A stretch of DNA of 64,000 bases from Ignelater luminosus (lineage: Eukaryota > Arthropoda > Insecta > Coleoptera > Elateridae), in assembly GCA_011009095.1 (NCBI GenBank), contig VTPC01091033.1, forward strand, positions 320,795-384,794, given 5' to 3'. Positions 37,201 through 52,090 of the stretch are shown here, piece by piece. The notes under the pieces were generated by a model. The model saw nothing but the letters and a program-made list of their open reading frames with translations, had not been told where the DNA came from and made no database searches. Numbering within the stretch: the stretch's first letter is position 1; each line of letters starts with the position of its first letter. Both the position numbers and the translations under genes were made by a program.

Positions 37201-40200
37201 TATTTGTCAACCTGCAAAATATTGACAATCATGCCAGGGATGCCAGGTATTTTTATAAAACCCTTTATTCTTGCTGTAGATTATTTAAATATGCGTAATT
37301 CTAGTCTTACCAGCAATATTTCTATTATTTTAATGCAAATTTTTCAATTTTCAGTAATTTTTAGTAAAACTTCAAACTTCAACTAATAATAAGATAATTA
37401 CCCTTAGTAACTTTACTAATTCCAGCCCTTGAGCTTTAATGGAATCATGCTGCTGAACACCAACATCATTTAAGCGGTGTAGAAATTCATTTCGATCTGC
37501 ATGAAATGAGTCCGCTCTGCTGCGATGGCCAGGTTGCTCGTTCTATAAAGAAGAGTGTATTATTAAACTTGCGTTTTAAACAGAAAAGATTTAACAAAAT
37601 GTTAAGAGCACTGGTTATATGTCGAAAGAAAATCTAAATGTTAAGATGATGAACATTAGAACATCAAAGATTAATTAGTGATGATGAACTAATCAGCGTT
37701 ATCTCATTTTAATATGAGAATCAAAGCCTTATATAGGATGATTGGACGATATACACAGTTAAAAGCATGTGAAAAGAAACAAAAAAAAGATGAAACATGG
37801 CACACCCTGTATCTAAGGTCAGTGTAACTTGCTCTTCTATACGTATCTGGTCGGTGCAGATCGAGTGTATTATAGGAAGAACGTGCACGGTCTCTAGGTA
37901 AACTGCGATCGATATAAGGTATTTCGTTTGGAGAATAATCAAAACGATGTGGACTGTGTTCACGTGGTGGTGTTCCTGGCAGACTCTAAAATAAGATTAT
38001 TAAAAATAACCATGAGGCTTTAAATACTAAAACGTACCTGAGAATCGCTAGAAAATGACATTCGACTCAAAGACCGATTCGATCCCCATTCAAAATCACC
38101 TGGGTAGGCGTTACCATGAAATGATTGTGATCGATTGAAGTCGTGCTTTCGTCCACTCCTGCTAACAGAACGAGCTTTTGAAGCACGTGAATTACTTCGT
38201 TTAGGTTCTTGAGGCTCCACTACATCATACGTCTACGACACAACAAATTTTTGTAAGCATCATAATGGATATTTGTTACTTCAAACTCACTTGTGTAGAA
38301 ATTGTTTGTGGTGGAGGTGAGGTACCAGTGGACATTGTAGTAACTTTTGGAGGAGTAATTTTTGTTTTTAAATCATCTTCCGGTTGTTGTACTTTTTCGT
38401 TATTGTTTCCTTCACTTTTAATATCTCTAGGTGGAGATGGTCCAACTGCAGTTGATACTTTTTGAGAATCTTGCACTAATCTCGCACTATCATCACTTAA
38501 ATTTAAAGCTTTGTCACTTAAAATGTTTTCTGGTTCTGATTTTACGTCCAATTCGTTGTGTTGTTCCATCTCATTTGCACTTGTTGATATAATTTCTCCT
38601 TTTCCTGTAACAACAGGAACTTTTGTTATTTTCCTTTTTTTAATTGCACACAATAAATTCACACACACACATAAAGCACACTGTTAAAAAATTATTTTCA
38701 CTTTACGACGATTAAATAAACAGAATGAATAATTTTTGTTTTGTTTCTCTTATTTAGTTTGCAAAGGAGAGAATTTTGTTCCTGGCCAAAATGATATTTT
38801 TCTACTGGTCCTACCTTTCTTACGGTCTGCAACTTCATTAATCTTTTTATTTTTAACATTCACGATTGCCTTTTGTACATCACTTTCCTTTAGGTTTAAC
38901 TGCTTTTCCAATTTATTCAAAACAGACTCGGTTTCACTATAATCTTTGCTATAGTCATCACTCGATCTGCTCCTCTGAAGTAATTGGGGCTCTACACTTT
39001 TTACATTTGAAGAAGAATTTTGCGGTAGAGCTGCAGGTGCACTTTGCTTTCTTGCGCTTTTAGGACTATTCTGTACCAATTTTATTGTAGTTGATGTAGG
39101 TGTTTTACAACATATCAAACAGACTCTTGTACCAGCCTCATTAACAAATGTGCAATGTTCACACTCCCATTTTCCTACTGGAACATCAGGCAATTCACTA
39201 GTTTTCTCTAAAAAGTCTTCAACATGAATAGAATTTTCTTCTTCTACTTCTGCAAGTACTGTACTATCCTTACTTGTCTCGTTTATTTCCATAGGATAAA
39301 CATCTTCGTCAGAACTGGATGATGCAGGAATAGCACGTCTACTTCGAGGAGCCAATGCTCGTTCAACTCGTTCTACAGGTGCTCTTCTGCGCATATCTCT
39401 TGGCATTGAACTAGAATCTCTTAAAGATCTTGGTCTTTCTGCATGTCTTCCACTACTTAATAATTTCCTATCACTACGAATTGACCTTCTGTCCTCGAAA
39501 TCATCATCTGAATCCTCATCGTCACGATATTTGCGACGACTTGCTTTACTTGCATAAGATTTTCTTGATTTTATACTGTGGGGTGGAGAACCTGCTCTTG
39601 ATTGCCCATCATGATGCATATGACATGGTACCGGGTAAGGATACATGCCCATGGCAGAAGGAGGTGGGCCATGCCAAGTTCCCATCCACATAGGATTCAC
39701 TGGATATCCACTTGGTGCTATATTCAAACTTAAATTACTACTAGAACACTGAGGATCGCAAACATTTCCCCACTGATCATACCAAACACCTTGGTAACAA
39801 GTTGGACAATTCAAATGTGCCATAGATTGGGCCTGTAAACAATTTGATTTTATATAAAATGATAGTGAAGATAACTGGTGAATGTTACATACTTGTTGCA
39901 TAGCTGGATATCCATGAGGATGATGATGAGCCATTGGTGAATTTAAGTCAAATACAGAAGCACTATGTGGTAATGTCCTAACCGTAGGAGGTGGTGATGA
40001 AATATTACTCATTCGTCTTTGTATGTGAGAATGACCTGTTTCTGAGCCTGAAGTGCTTCCTGAACGTACACGTCCGCTCCATTGCTCTTGATCCCAATCT
40101 GGATAACCACTATCTCTGCTTGGTGCCTAAAAATATTGATTTATACATGTACATACAATTAGACATTAGAAAAACCTCTAAGAATTCTTTCTTTTTAAAA

Positions 40201-43200
40201 TTAGCATGCAAATACCTATTTCAAATTAAAACTGTTATAATTTAAAAATAAAAATCCTAAGGATATTTTGTTATACTTTAGTTTTTGGTTAGATTTCATC
40301 AATCATACTGTGCTCTTGTTACGCACCATTTACAGGACACCCTGTATTTATGAAAACTGACAACTAAAAAATCAAATTATTCATTTGTTTAACCTCTAAA
40401 GGTTATTACAACTGTCACTTTGACAACCAAAATAACCTATCCTTGTGGTACTATCACAATCATATTTGTCCATTTCAAAGATGCACAAAAGGAATCTTAA
40501 TTTTGTTTATAATGTACAAATATACATACATGATCAGATAAATCTGAAGACATTCCAAAAGATAAATTTGGTGTGGTGCCCCTCATAACAGCCTGATGTT
40601 GCCTATAACGTTCTTGTAAGGTTGGACTTGTGAGACCATGATTTCGATAACGTTCACTTGTTGGTGGTGGATTAGACATTTGATCTGATCGGTGTGCTAC
40701 AAGAAATAAATGAAATCAGTATACTTTGAAGCTGTAATTTATTAAAAAGTTACATGATACAGGAGTTGGTGGTAAAGGCCTTTGTCCCATCATGCGTTTT
40801 AAGCTTCCAAATCTATCTTTAAGTGAGAATAAGCTATCTTTACGTTGAGATGTCGATACCTGAAACAAAATCTATATTACCGCTTCACTTCTCTAGAAAC
40901 TTGCTAATATTACCTTGTACAATTAATGCTTCTATATAAGGCTTTGATTTTATTATTATACAATTTCTTTTTAACAAAAACACTTAAGATATTCCAAAAA
41001 TATTTTATCTCTTAACTATTAATCAAAAATACATTAAGAACTGTTTATACTTAATGTAAATACTACGTAGATTACAATTTAAGATAGAATCCCCATAAAA
41101 AGAACAACTTAGGTAACAATAGTAGAGGGACATAAAACTAAGATTTTTAGATTTAGTCTTAGCATATAATACAGACTGATGATCCTACCTGATTTTGACG
41201 CATTGGTGTCGGACTGGGACAAGGGGATGGACCAACAGAACCTGCACGACGATGTCGACGAGGGGGTGGTACAGGGGGACAAGGCACGCCTTTGGGGGGA
41301 AGTGGTGGACGAAGTGGTTCGGCACGTAGTATTGTGAGAGCCTGAACAACAGCGTTAATTACAAAATACAGCATAATACAATAACACAGATAAAAGTTAA
41401 AATTACAAATCTATTACAATTTATTTACCCTGCGAATATGAGTCTGTCGTTTTGGATGTCGATGGTACATATCATCACAGGAAGGACAAAAAATCTGAGT
41501 ACACTGGTCACAACGTACTGCTGGGTTTGAAGAGCCACACAATTCACAATGTCGGCCATCTCCACTCTTTGGTTCTGATTTACATAAAATATTATCAAAT
41601 AACTTGCAATTAAAGTTGAAATATTATTTACGTTTTATTTGAGTCTTCAAAGGAGGTGCATTTGAATATTGCTGTCCTTGGAATTCTATTATTTCATAAT
41701 CTGGATCTTGTGCTGGAGGCCTTCGTCTTTGTTGAATAGGGCTTTGTGGTGGTTTTTCTTCTAGTGGTATCGGGGGTGGAGCAGGTCCACCTCCAGTTTT
41801 ATTCTGTAATGGATTTTAAGATTTAATGCAATATTTGACATAAAACAAAAATTAATAAATATCAACTCTTTCTTAAAGTTAAATTCTAATTTTGAAATTC
41901 AAAATTAAAAAGAGAAAACACTAACCTCACATTTTTGAATTACCCCGTAAATAGTAGTAATGGTAGTAATAGTTTATGTTTGTCAACCAACTGACAGCAT
42001 ACGTTGGCAATACTGACAGGTCATTGATCCTATTTTTGGGTTAGGATTTTGTGATGTATTAAAATGGCAGTTAAAACTGTCACAAAAATTAATTGCACGA
42101 TTTAAAATAATAAATTTGCATTGTATTATGTGATTAATTTACAGTATAAATTATAAAAAGAGTGCAACAATGTATTATATTTCGGAATTCTGCCGAGTGT
42201 GCTTCCAATACGAAAAGCCGCTTTTTGATATAATAAAGAAAGAAGCAGAAAATGAAACACTCATAAATAAACTAAAATTATGTGTTTCCGAAATAGTACG
42301 TATTATTTTACGTTTTATTACCTTTTAATAGTCTTAATTTCTTTATACCAATGAATTTCATTTTTTAGGAATGGTCCACAAATGAAAATATCTTAATGTG
42401 TCAAACTTGTATAGCTAAATTAAATTCAGCATTTGAATTCAAACGTCAGTGTTTGCAATCTGCAGAAACGTTAGAAAATTATATATCACAATTAGCTGGC
42501 TTAGAACCTTCTAAAGCAAATAAATTAGCAGGAAAGGTGCGTGTAAATGTAAATCGTAAAGAAGTAAAACAAGAACTTGTTGATGAATATGTCAAACTAC
42601 AGAAAGAAGAGGAATCTCAAAAATCCCCTTCGTTTATACGTGTAAAACCTACTCAACAGCTATATTCCCAATTACCAAATATAATATTAACAACAAATAA
42701 TACCAATCACAATCCAACTTTCCAAAATATATTTGTTAATTTAATACCATCGACTGCAATTAAATATCCAGCTCCACCAAATTTGGCTTTTGTGAATAAA
42801 GTAAATAATGTTAATATAAAACCTTCACCACCAGTAAAAGATGCAAACCAAAACATGTTCTTAAATATAAATAACACGTTACATAAAATATTACCTATCA
42901 TGACTACAGCAACACCAACAGTTCTTAATAAAGAACCGAAAATCATTCCACCTACATTATCCATTGTTAAACCCCCGGAAGAGATGAATATATCTAGAAT
43001 ATTAACTGAAACAAAAACGGAAGAGCTTAGTGTAGAAGTTGATCCCATGTGTTTTGAATATTCACCAGAGGAGGACCAATCTGCAATAGACGATTCTTCT
43101 GAAAAGGACTGGGAAGACTTGATCTCTAGTAACAAAATTGGCCCTGATACTGTTAATAAAAGTGAGATGCAACCAAATATCGTTGCTTCGAATGCTCCTT

Positions 43201-46200
43201 CAACGAAATTAATAGAAACAAGCACAAATAACCATATACCATTGCCACTACCTCCACCACCGCCACCGCAACCACCATCTTTAGTGTCAAATAATGATAT
43301 TAAGTTTCAGTCTACACCTAATAGTTTTATTCCTATCCGTCCAAAAATTCAAAAGGATATTACTACTACGTCTGACTTTGAAGATAAAATGATTGAGTTT
43401 TTGAATGTCGATCATTTTATGGCTACAAAAGAAGATATTGAACAGTTTAGTAATGATAATAATAAACCAATCATGTGCGAGCAATGTGGGCAGGTTTGTG
43501 AAACGCCAAGAAATTTGCGTACTCACGTTAAACAGTTTCATCTTGGAAAATTTCCATACAAATGTCAATATTGCTCATCAGTATATGCAATAAGGGCACA
43601 ATATGAATCACATATGCAAAAGCATACATTGAGTATTTCCGATAGTTTTACTAAAGACACTATTACATTAGAAGATTTATCAAGTGAAAACGAAGCGTTA
43701 TTATTTCCACAACTTACAGATGCATCTTCGCCCACATCGCAGAGTAATAATGAATCGTTAGAATTATGCGACGAGACGGGCATGCAGTTTGAATATAAGT
43801 GTGAGGTGTGTCCGAGAAGTTTTAACAGTGCACATGGTTTGTCTAGACATAAAGTAAGAAAGCATAATCAGCAAACAAGAAGGAAATATTTTGTGAAAGG
43901 TATGAAAAATGCTAGATGCGACATTTGTAACAGGGAATTTTCTACACAATCTTATTTACAACTACATATCAAATTGCACTATCGTAAAAATGATTACAGA
44001 CTTAAAGTTTTTAATAAAGAAAGGTATGAATTGGATAGAAAAGATAAAATGGAAACTAACAGTGATGAGATTGAAGGTGGAAGAGATCCACAGGACAATA
44101 GTGATGTCAACAAAGATGTAGGTAGTGAAGAAAAAGATTGTTTAAATAATCAACCAAATGAAAATGAAGGCGTAACAATGGAAAATAATAATTTGCAAAC
44201 AGATTTAGATGATCTAAAACAAGTTGAAGGAATAAAGATAAAAATTAATTTAAAGAATCTTAAACAACCAGTATCTGATGGAAATAAAATCGTAATGAAA
44301 ATTAGTAGCGAGGAAGTTTCAAAAGAAAATCACTGTGCAATCATTACTGATACTACAGATGAAACTGATAAAATGGATGTAGACGTTCCACAAAAGGAAG
44401 AAAAAGTTGTAAATGGTGATGTGAGTAGTAATGAAAAACATTTAAAAGTGGATGAAAGTAATTCAGGTTTGAATCAGCTTGAAAATCATTGTTTGTTGTT
44501 AAATTATAATGAGGTTGCGAATGAAAGGACGAAGGAATGCGATGAAAATGGAGAATTACCTTCACCTAATACGACTGATGCTTTTGAAGAAGGGGAATCG
44601 CTCAAAGGTAACATTTTAATTCTTAATCAAAACTATGTTATTGGTTTTTGTATCTTTTCTGAAAATCTGTTATATTCTTAAAGTAAAATCTAACCTCATT
44701 TAATTTATATTTGATGTGACTTGGTTGTTTGTTTTTGTTCAGTTGGCATCAAGAATAAAAAATTTGTCAAATTGACACTAAATTAACCTTCAAAACTACA
44801 GCTGTCACTTTGACAATTAATAAGGTTAAAAATGATCTGTTCTTGTTTCTCTCAAGTTATCAGCTCTTTCTTTAAATTTTTAATAGCTTAAACCCATTGT
44901 TATTATGGCGATTATGTTTTCTACATAAATAAACAAAGAATGATTATAGAATCTAGAGTTAATAGCTAATTAGGGCCAATTAAAAATAGAAAATTTCCGG
45001 GATTGTATGCCAGTGGCAAAGAGTAAAACTAGGCCAACTTGTTTGTAGACAAACTTCAATTAAAAAAATTTCTTTATTGTTATTATTATTGCAGATGAAG
45101 GATCAATAGACGAACGAGGCCCAGCTATGAAAATTGTGATGGTTGATGGAAAACCGCAATGTTCTTTCTGCTTTAAATTATTCAGTAGGAAGCACGATCT
45201 GAAGAGACATGTAAATAACATCCATTTGAAAGCGATACAGTATGTATGCCATCTGTGCAATAGTCAGTTTTACGAGGCTTTTCATTTAACTAGACATTTA
45301 AGGCAACATAATAGTTTTGTGCGGTGCACAGGCTGTATGAAAGATTTCAGTGTATTACGCGATTTAAAATTACATATAATAGCGATACACGAAAATTCTG
45401 CACCATGCCAGTGTGGCACTTGCGGTCAAGCCTTTCAGAAGATTAAGTATTTAAGGGAGCATATGCAAGAGCATGACAAAACAATAATTTATAAATGTCA
45501 CATTTGTAGTGAAGAGTTTAAGGAATCTCGTGAGTTATCTAAACATTTAGTAGGACATAGTGGTATGTATTCGTGTAGTAGTTGTCAAACGACGTTTACA
45601 ACAGAATACGAACTTAGTAATCATATGAAGTGTCATAACGGTGATGCGAAGTACGAAGAGAAAAAGTATGAGTGTGAAATATGTCATAATAAATTTAAGA
45701 AAAAACGGTATTTATCGGCGCACATGAATAATCGACATTCACTTGAGAAACGTAACATAGAAATTTCAATTAACAGGGTAGAAACAGAATATGCAGAATG
45801 TGATTCCTCTTAGTAGCGACTGAAGTAAATGATAAAGAATGAATGTGAATATTGTTGTCAGTATGTATAGAACAATATAATCTATGTGAATAGGTAAGTC
45901 TGTACTTATTGATAGTTTCATATTCATTATATTCATTTATCCAGGTAAGTTTCTTACTTATTACATACAGGATGTTGAAGAATTTAACTTTGACTTATTT
46001 GTTATATGCTGGTTCATTATTCAATTGTTAAATCGCTCATAATTGTATGTCTAGCATTCAGTTCATTATTCAATCTTGATTAACTTATAGAACTGGATCA
46101 TGTGCAATTTTATATCTATTTGCATTAGGCGATCAAAAAAAAAAGCTTCATAAAAGCATGTCAGGATAGGTAAAGAAGTTGATAAAGGCACATCTAAGAT

Positions 46201-49200
46201 TGAAGCAGTCACTGTTGATTACACCTGTCAGTTTCTATGATTTCATTAAAATTTCTAATGTTATGGTTTTCATTGATCATCAGAAATGCTGAAATTATTT
46301 TAGAAACAGGCAAAAAAATCAATGTTGGAAAATTTAAGTCTTGAAAGAAAAAAGTTAGATTATGTTTAAATGAAGATGGCGGCCGTATATTGAATAATAA
46401 AGTTTACTGTTTATTATTATTTATGAACAACATTATTACCTAATTTAGGGTGACCATACGTACAGAAATTTTGCCATACTGTATAGAATTTCTACAAAGT
46501 GTCTAGCAATATATACAGTGTCACATATTTCATATTGACGTGTTATAAATTTATGTTATAGTTATTTGCTTTTAAAAAATTGACAGTTGGCCATATCGCC
46601 TACTTACACACCTGCTATACCTACGATAACTCTTGGTATAGTCCTCATTATAAGAATAAAATATTTGAGAGCTCCAGATATCTCCCCATAATGCTTCTAT
46701 CGATCATGGGCACCAACTCTCCTACGTTATACCATCAAATCTGATTTTCAGGTACAAGGAGTGCTTTTTCGAAAAAAAAGCATATTACACTTTTTATATA
46801 TTGTTACTTTCTCTTTTCCATGGTTAAGGTTTGAAGTCGATAGGACATATCATTCTGGCACAAATGACCAAAAAACCAAAAATAATGAATTTGCAAGAAA
46901 CTTTAAAATTTGAACGTAAAATGCACACAGGTTTGAGAGAGCTACGTACTGAATCTCACCATTCATCACTGAAAAATAACAGCGCTACAAGAGGTAGAAG
47001 GGGAATGGCATCCCACCTCTCTAGGTTTTGAGGTTTTTTTTGAAACGATTCAGAATTTACTTAGAAGATTAGATATAGGTCACTAAAGTACATTTACTGT
47101 AAAAGATTCATCTCTCTAACTCAAAGGGTGTTTACGCGTTTACAACCTAGATCACCTTGAAAGAGAAAAGTGCATCGAACCTTTTTTTTGTCCTTATTCC
47201 ATGACGCATTAAAGTATTACAACTAGGTTTCTCTAGGAATTTGGATAACTGCCTCAAAAAGGTACAAAAGAAGGCAAATTATGTTTTTTCTTTTTTGTTC
47301 TAATCTACTCCAAAAATGGGGGAACGCTACTGGTACCCACCTAAGCTTGTTGCTCTGATGATGCTCTTTAGTTTAAAAGAAATCTCGACTTGATTGGCCC
47401 ATAATTAGCCAAGTTACTAATTTTTTAAGTAGGCATATTGGAGTACATTGGAGAAAAATGTGGATTTAATCGAATCGAGTCGAGTGGATAAGCAAACCCA
47501 GAACATAAATATTATTTTCACCAGACTTTTTCTCCTATCCCGCCATAGTGCTTGCGAAGCCGTGTCCATCGGCGGAAACCAGACTCCTGTACCTCTTATA
47601 ATTTCTGAACTAGGAGCTGTCTTTGGTTTGACTTGTCGCGCCTTCTAGCGGCCGAATCGTAAGAAGTGCGAAATCGGTTCAAGCGGCATCAGATGCAGGT
47701 GAAAACACTGAATCGGGGTATCAAATGCTGTCTCGATACCTTGACAAAACCCCCACCCCGATTCTCCAAAAGCATGTTCAATATGCAATAAGCATTTTTG
47801 AAATTACTTTTTCTGAAATTTAAATTTTAATAACCTCAAACTTATAAACTGACGTTTAAACTTGTCAAATTTGATATGAAACAGCAACGCCTCTGGCGGA
47901 GAGAAATTCGTTATTGATCTCAATTTGCGATCGTTTTTCATTTGATGTCAGTACTTTGTATCACAATGAGTTTTGAGTTTTTTGCTATAGTACATTTCTA
48001 GGAATTGTTTGAATTGATTTTGTTCTTTGTGTATTATTTTATAATTTTGAAAATTAAATTTGTGTAAATTTTTCAGGGTGTGTTTGCTTAAAGCAGTATT
48101 GTTCTTATTTGTTAGTACATTTGTTTTATATTGGTTGATTCGTTTTTTACTATATTGTGTGGTTTGTTTATAACACTAATTTTGAATGACCTAGGTGTAT
48201 GGGATAAAAAGTTCATGTATCTCTGTAACCATATTTGTTTTGTATGCCAAAATCAATACAAACGGCAATTCCTAGAAATGTACTGTATCAAAAAAAGAAA
48301 AAACAAAAAGACGCAGTAAATTTCATTATAGACATAGAACAATTTCCAATATGCTATATTACCATCATAAACACAACACAACCTAAAACTGGTTCTTAAA
48401 ACAATTTACAAAGCATGATCTTAACATGCAGCTCATTCAAAAGGTTAAAAAGGGAACAAATCAAAACAAATTCTAAAACATCTTATATACAACAAAATAA
48501 AACTAGTAATGTATTCACTTTAAAAGTTGAAAATTTCATAATCTGTTATATACTGCGACTTAACCTTCTTTGAATGTAACCTTAATTTGACTAGTGATTA
48601 ATGAATAAGAATTAGCGAAATAAAAACAATTGCAGTATGAACTATTTTCTGATATACAGGCATTAGGCTCAGAAAAACCTGGTCACCCTAACCTAATTCA
48701 ATAGAGATGTCACTTGTTTATTTTCCTGTCCTTTTTTATATATAAGTAATATAGTTCTCATTTTCCATTAATTTGGTACATCTTTTTGTCCCATATACTT
48801 TATCAGTTCTAGGCCCACTTGACTTCTGCGGCTCTTGGAATTTTAATTTTCCTTATTGCTTCATTTAGTTCCATCATATTTATTTCCTTTTTATTTATAT
48901 TTTCTTCTGCTGATTCTGTCCTTATGTCTTTGTTTGCTCTTGGTGCTTCCACTTATTAATGATCTTTTTTCTACTAATACTTCATATCATTTTTTGCTTT
49001 TATCTGTTGTAGTCTATATTCTGGTTTGTTCCTAAAAGCTTTAATCACTCGATAGAACATTTTCTTATTCTCATTACTATTTCTTTCCATTAATTTTCCA
49101 AATTCATCTCATTATTTAGCTTTTAGCCCTTGCTATCTTGACTTCTTTTCGTTTATTTTTATATGCTTGGTAGTTCAAGCTATTCTGGTCTTCTAAGTAT

Positions 49201-52059
49201 ATTTTCCACAGTCTCTGTTTTTCTTTAGTTAATTTCTTTATTCCTCCATTCCACCATGCTGTTCTTTTTTTGTTGTTACCTATTATTTTACATCCACAAG
49301 ATTCTATTAAACAAGCTCCAACTTTTATTAATGTTCTAACTTTCATTCAGTTGGTTCTCCATTGCTGTTACTATTGTTTTGGTAATCTTTTCTTTCTTTT
49401 GTTTAAAGGCGTTAATTTGTTTTTTATGTATTTCTCTTACCATAGTTTGCCTTGTGTTCTTTGTACCTTTTTGTTTAATAACTGCTTCTACCATAAAATG
49501 CTCACTAGCAATTTTGTTTCCTCTCTTAACTTTTTTTCTTTTTTCTACAATTATATAATCTATTGCTGATCTTTCTTCCCTGCTTGCTATTTCTTTGGTG
49601 TACTTGGAATATGGTATTTGTTATTATCAACTCGGAACTTCTCATTTTTATTTAATTTTTCCTCTCCAGTCCATTTCTTAGATTTCTTTCCAAACCTAGC
49701 ATTTTAAGTCTCCCATTAAATGCATTCTTCTTTTTGTTCTTTTGTTTCTCATTTTTGTCTAGTCCATATACTACAATTATTGTTTCTATTTCCTCTCTTC
49801 TGTTCATTTCTAGTACTGATATTCTTTCACTTATGCTTTCCCATTTCCTTATGTGTGCTATTCTATTTTTATTAATTAGACAGGCCACCCACCTCTTTCT
49901 CTTTCCTTTTGCTTTACCCCTCCATACACCAAAAGATTTTGATTTCCAATTGTTGCACTACATGTTTCTTTTTTCTTTGTCTCCGTAATGGGAATTATTT
50001 CAAGGCCGTTCTTTTCAAAGTTTTTCACTAGTTCTTCCTTTTCATTTAATCCTCTTACATTTCATGTTTTTATTTTCCATATATTATTACTTGCAGCGCT
50101 TTCCTTACTATTCTCTTGTTGTATACTATTACTTTTTTTAATTAGTATTTTGATTTGTCTCTCTTAAGTTATGCATTAATCTTTCTCTTTTCTCAACCAA
50201 ATTGTAAATATTTATATTTCCCTTTCTTGTATCCTTTTCCATAAAATGCGGTCGTCATCAACAGTTATTTTTCCATCTTTTGTCTTCTCTAATTTCATTT
50301 CATATTTTGTCATCTATCACTAATTTCTTAAATCCAATTTTCAGATCTTTTTCATTTTCTCTTGCTTGTTTTAATCATTCTTTGGATCTCACTCTCCCAC
50401 TCTTTGTTAGGTTAATCTATTCTTATTTGCCATCATCATTTCCTTATCCTTTTCTGTTTCCAGTTCTATCAAACATGTCTTTAGCCCCAGTCTGGCTGCT
50501 TTTCAATTTGTGGCTTGACCTCTATATATATTTTTCAATAAAGTTCCCCATTGCTCGAGTTAAGGCCTTCATATCTGCAGTATCAATGTTTAGTCCTGAT
50601 AGTATAACATTCCTTTCTTTTACCATTATCTCTAGACGTTCTGTTCTAGCAGTTACCTGAAGCAATTCTTTTTTGAGTTCTTCCTGTTTCACTTTCATCT
50701 CATTCAATCTGCTTTCTGTGTATTTCCTTAATGTCTCTCTTTATTTCCTCCAGTTTGTCTTTCAGCTCCATCATTAGCTCCAAAATCTTGTCTATCTTTT
50801 TTGATGAGTTTTCCTCCTTCGTCTTAACTCGTCGTGCTATTCTCTTTTTTCTTTGGTGTTCTTTTCGTCTTCTTATTTCTTCCATTTCATCCCTTTTACT
50901 TTTTTCTCCAGAGCATGTGCTGCCCTCTGTGTCCTACATCTTGTCTTAACTCTTGACTATCTTTTGATTTTTCAATATTTCAGTTTATGTCTGATCTTCT
51001 GTCTTTCTTTAAAAGTCAGTGAATTTGCACAATTCGGCAACGCCATTTTTAATCGTTCGCGGTTTTTTATCATTATACGTTTTTGCCTTTTTCTCCTCTT
51101 CCAATATCAGCCGCACCACGCTAACCGTGCACTAACTTTTGGGTTTTTATAGCCCGACCAGATTTTAGTTTAATTTCAATAATACACAATTGTTTTAAAT
51201 AATACCATGCGATCATTAAAATTTAAGTTCCCAGGAGGCTATGAAAGAAAAAAATCATGTCTTAGCTTATTCCGAAAAATTATCTGTCAGATTGACAGTT
51301 TGCATTAGAAACAAGGCAAAATCACCAAAATCATCAGTTTATAGGTTGTGTTGGCATGCGTTGTGTTTAAGTTACGCCCTACGGAAAAATTTCACGGCCC
51401 ACTGGGAACTTAAATTTTAATGATCGCTTGTTACAACCCTGTATAAGCTTTTAAACAAATAAATAGATCAAGTCGAGTTCGCGAACGCGGCGAAAGAACA
51501 AACCATCTATTTATTTGTTGACTTCATAGATAAACCTATGGTCAACTTAGGGATTGCTATTTGAAGAAACGATTTAGCACCGATTTTTCTCAGGAAATTG
51601 AGCAGGAAAATAAAACAAACGTGGCAATAAAAAGAAGATTTATAGAGTAGTTGACAAAGATTTTCAAGAGAATATAACTCATGGCCTGCTTCTATTTTAG
51701 GAATATTCAGCATTTTTGAGGTTATCTAAAACAAAATATCACAAATGACATATCAACGGAAGCAGAATTTAAAGCAGAATCAGATTATTAAAAAATATAG
51801 ACGTGTTGCTATTTAAAAGAAAAATCTTGAGCATTCTACTAGTTGAAAAATAGCAAATATGGTGTGATTGTAATGTTCCAAGTTGCAGAACTTTTTCAAA
51901 GTATGAGAAAATGGCGGACTGTTTCCATTTCTTGTTGAGCCCTGTATTTGAGACATGCATAATTTTTTCCGCAGGCTATTTTGATGAAATTTCTTTTTTG
52001 ATCACTTGATAGCATTGTTATGTGCGATTTGAGAATCTCATGGCAAATTCCTTGATTAT

Positions 52060-52090
<31 letters not shown>

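Noticed and set aside
42707..43225. 172-codon minus-strand frame inside the zinc-finger gene
   Set aside because: A shadow of exon 2 of the ZAD gene; no splice context or family.
50280..51152. Plus-strand Ser/Phe/Leu-rich frames of about 70-126 codons
   Set aside because: Antisense of the Lys/Glu-rich coiled-coil ORF1 of the LINE relic.
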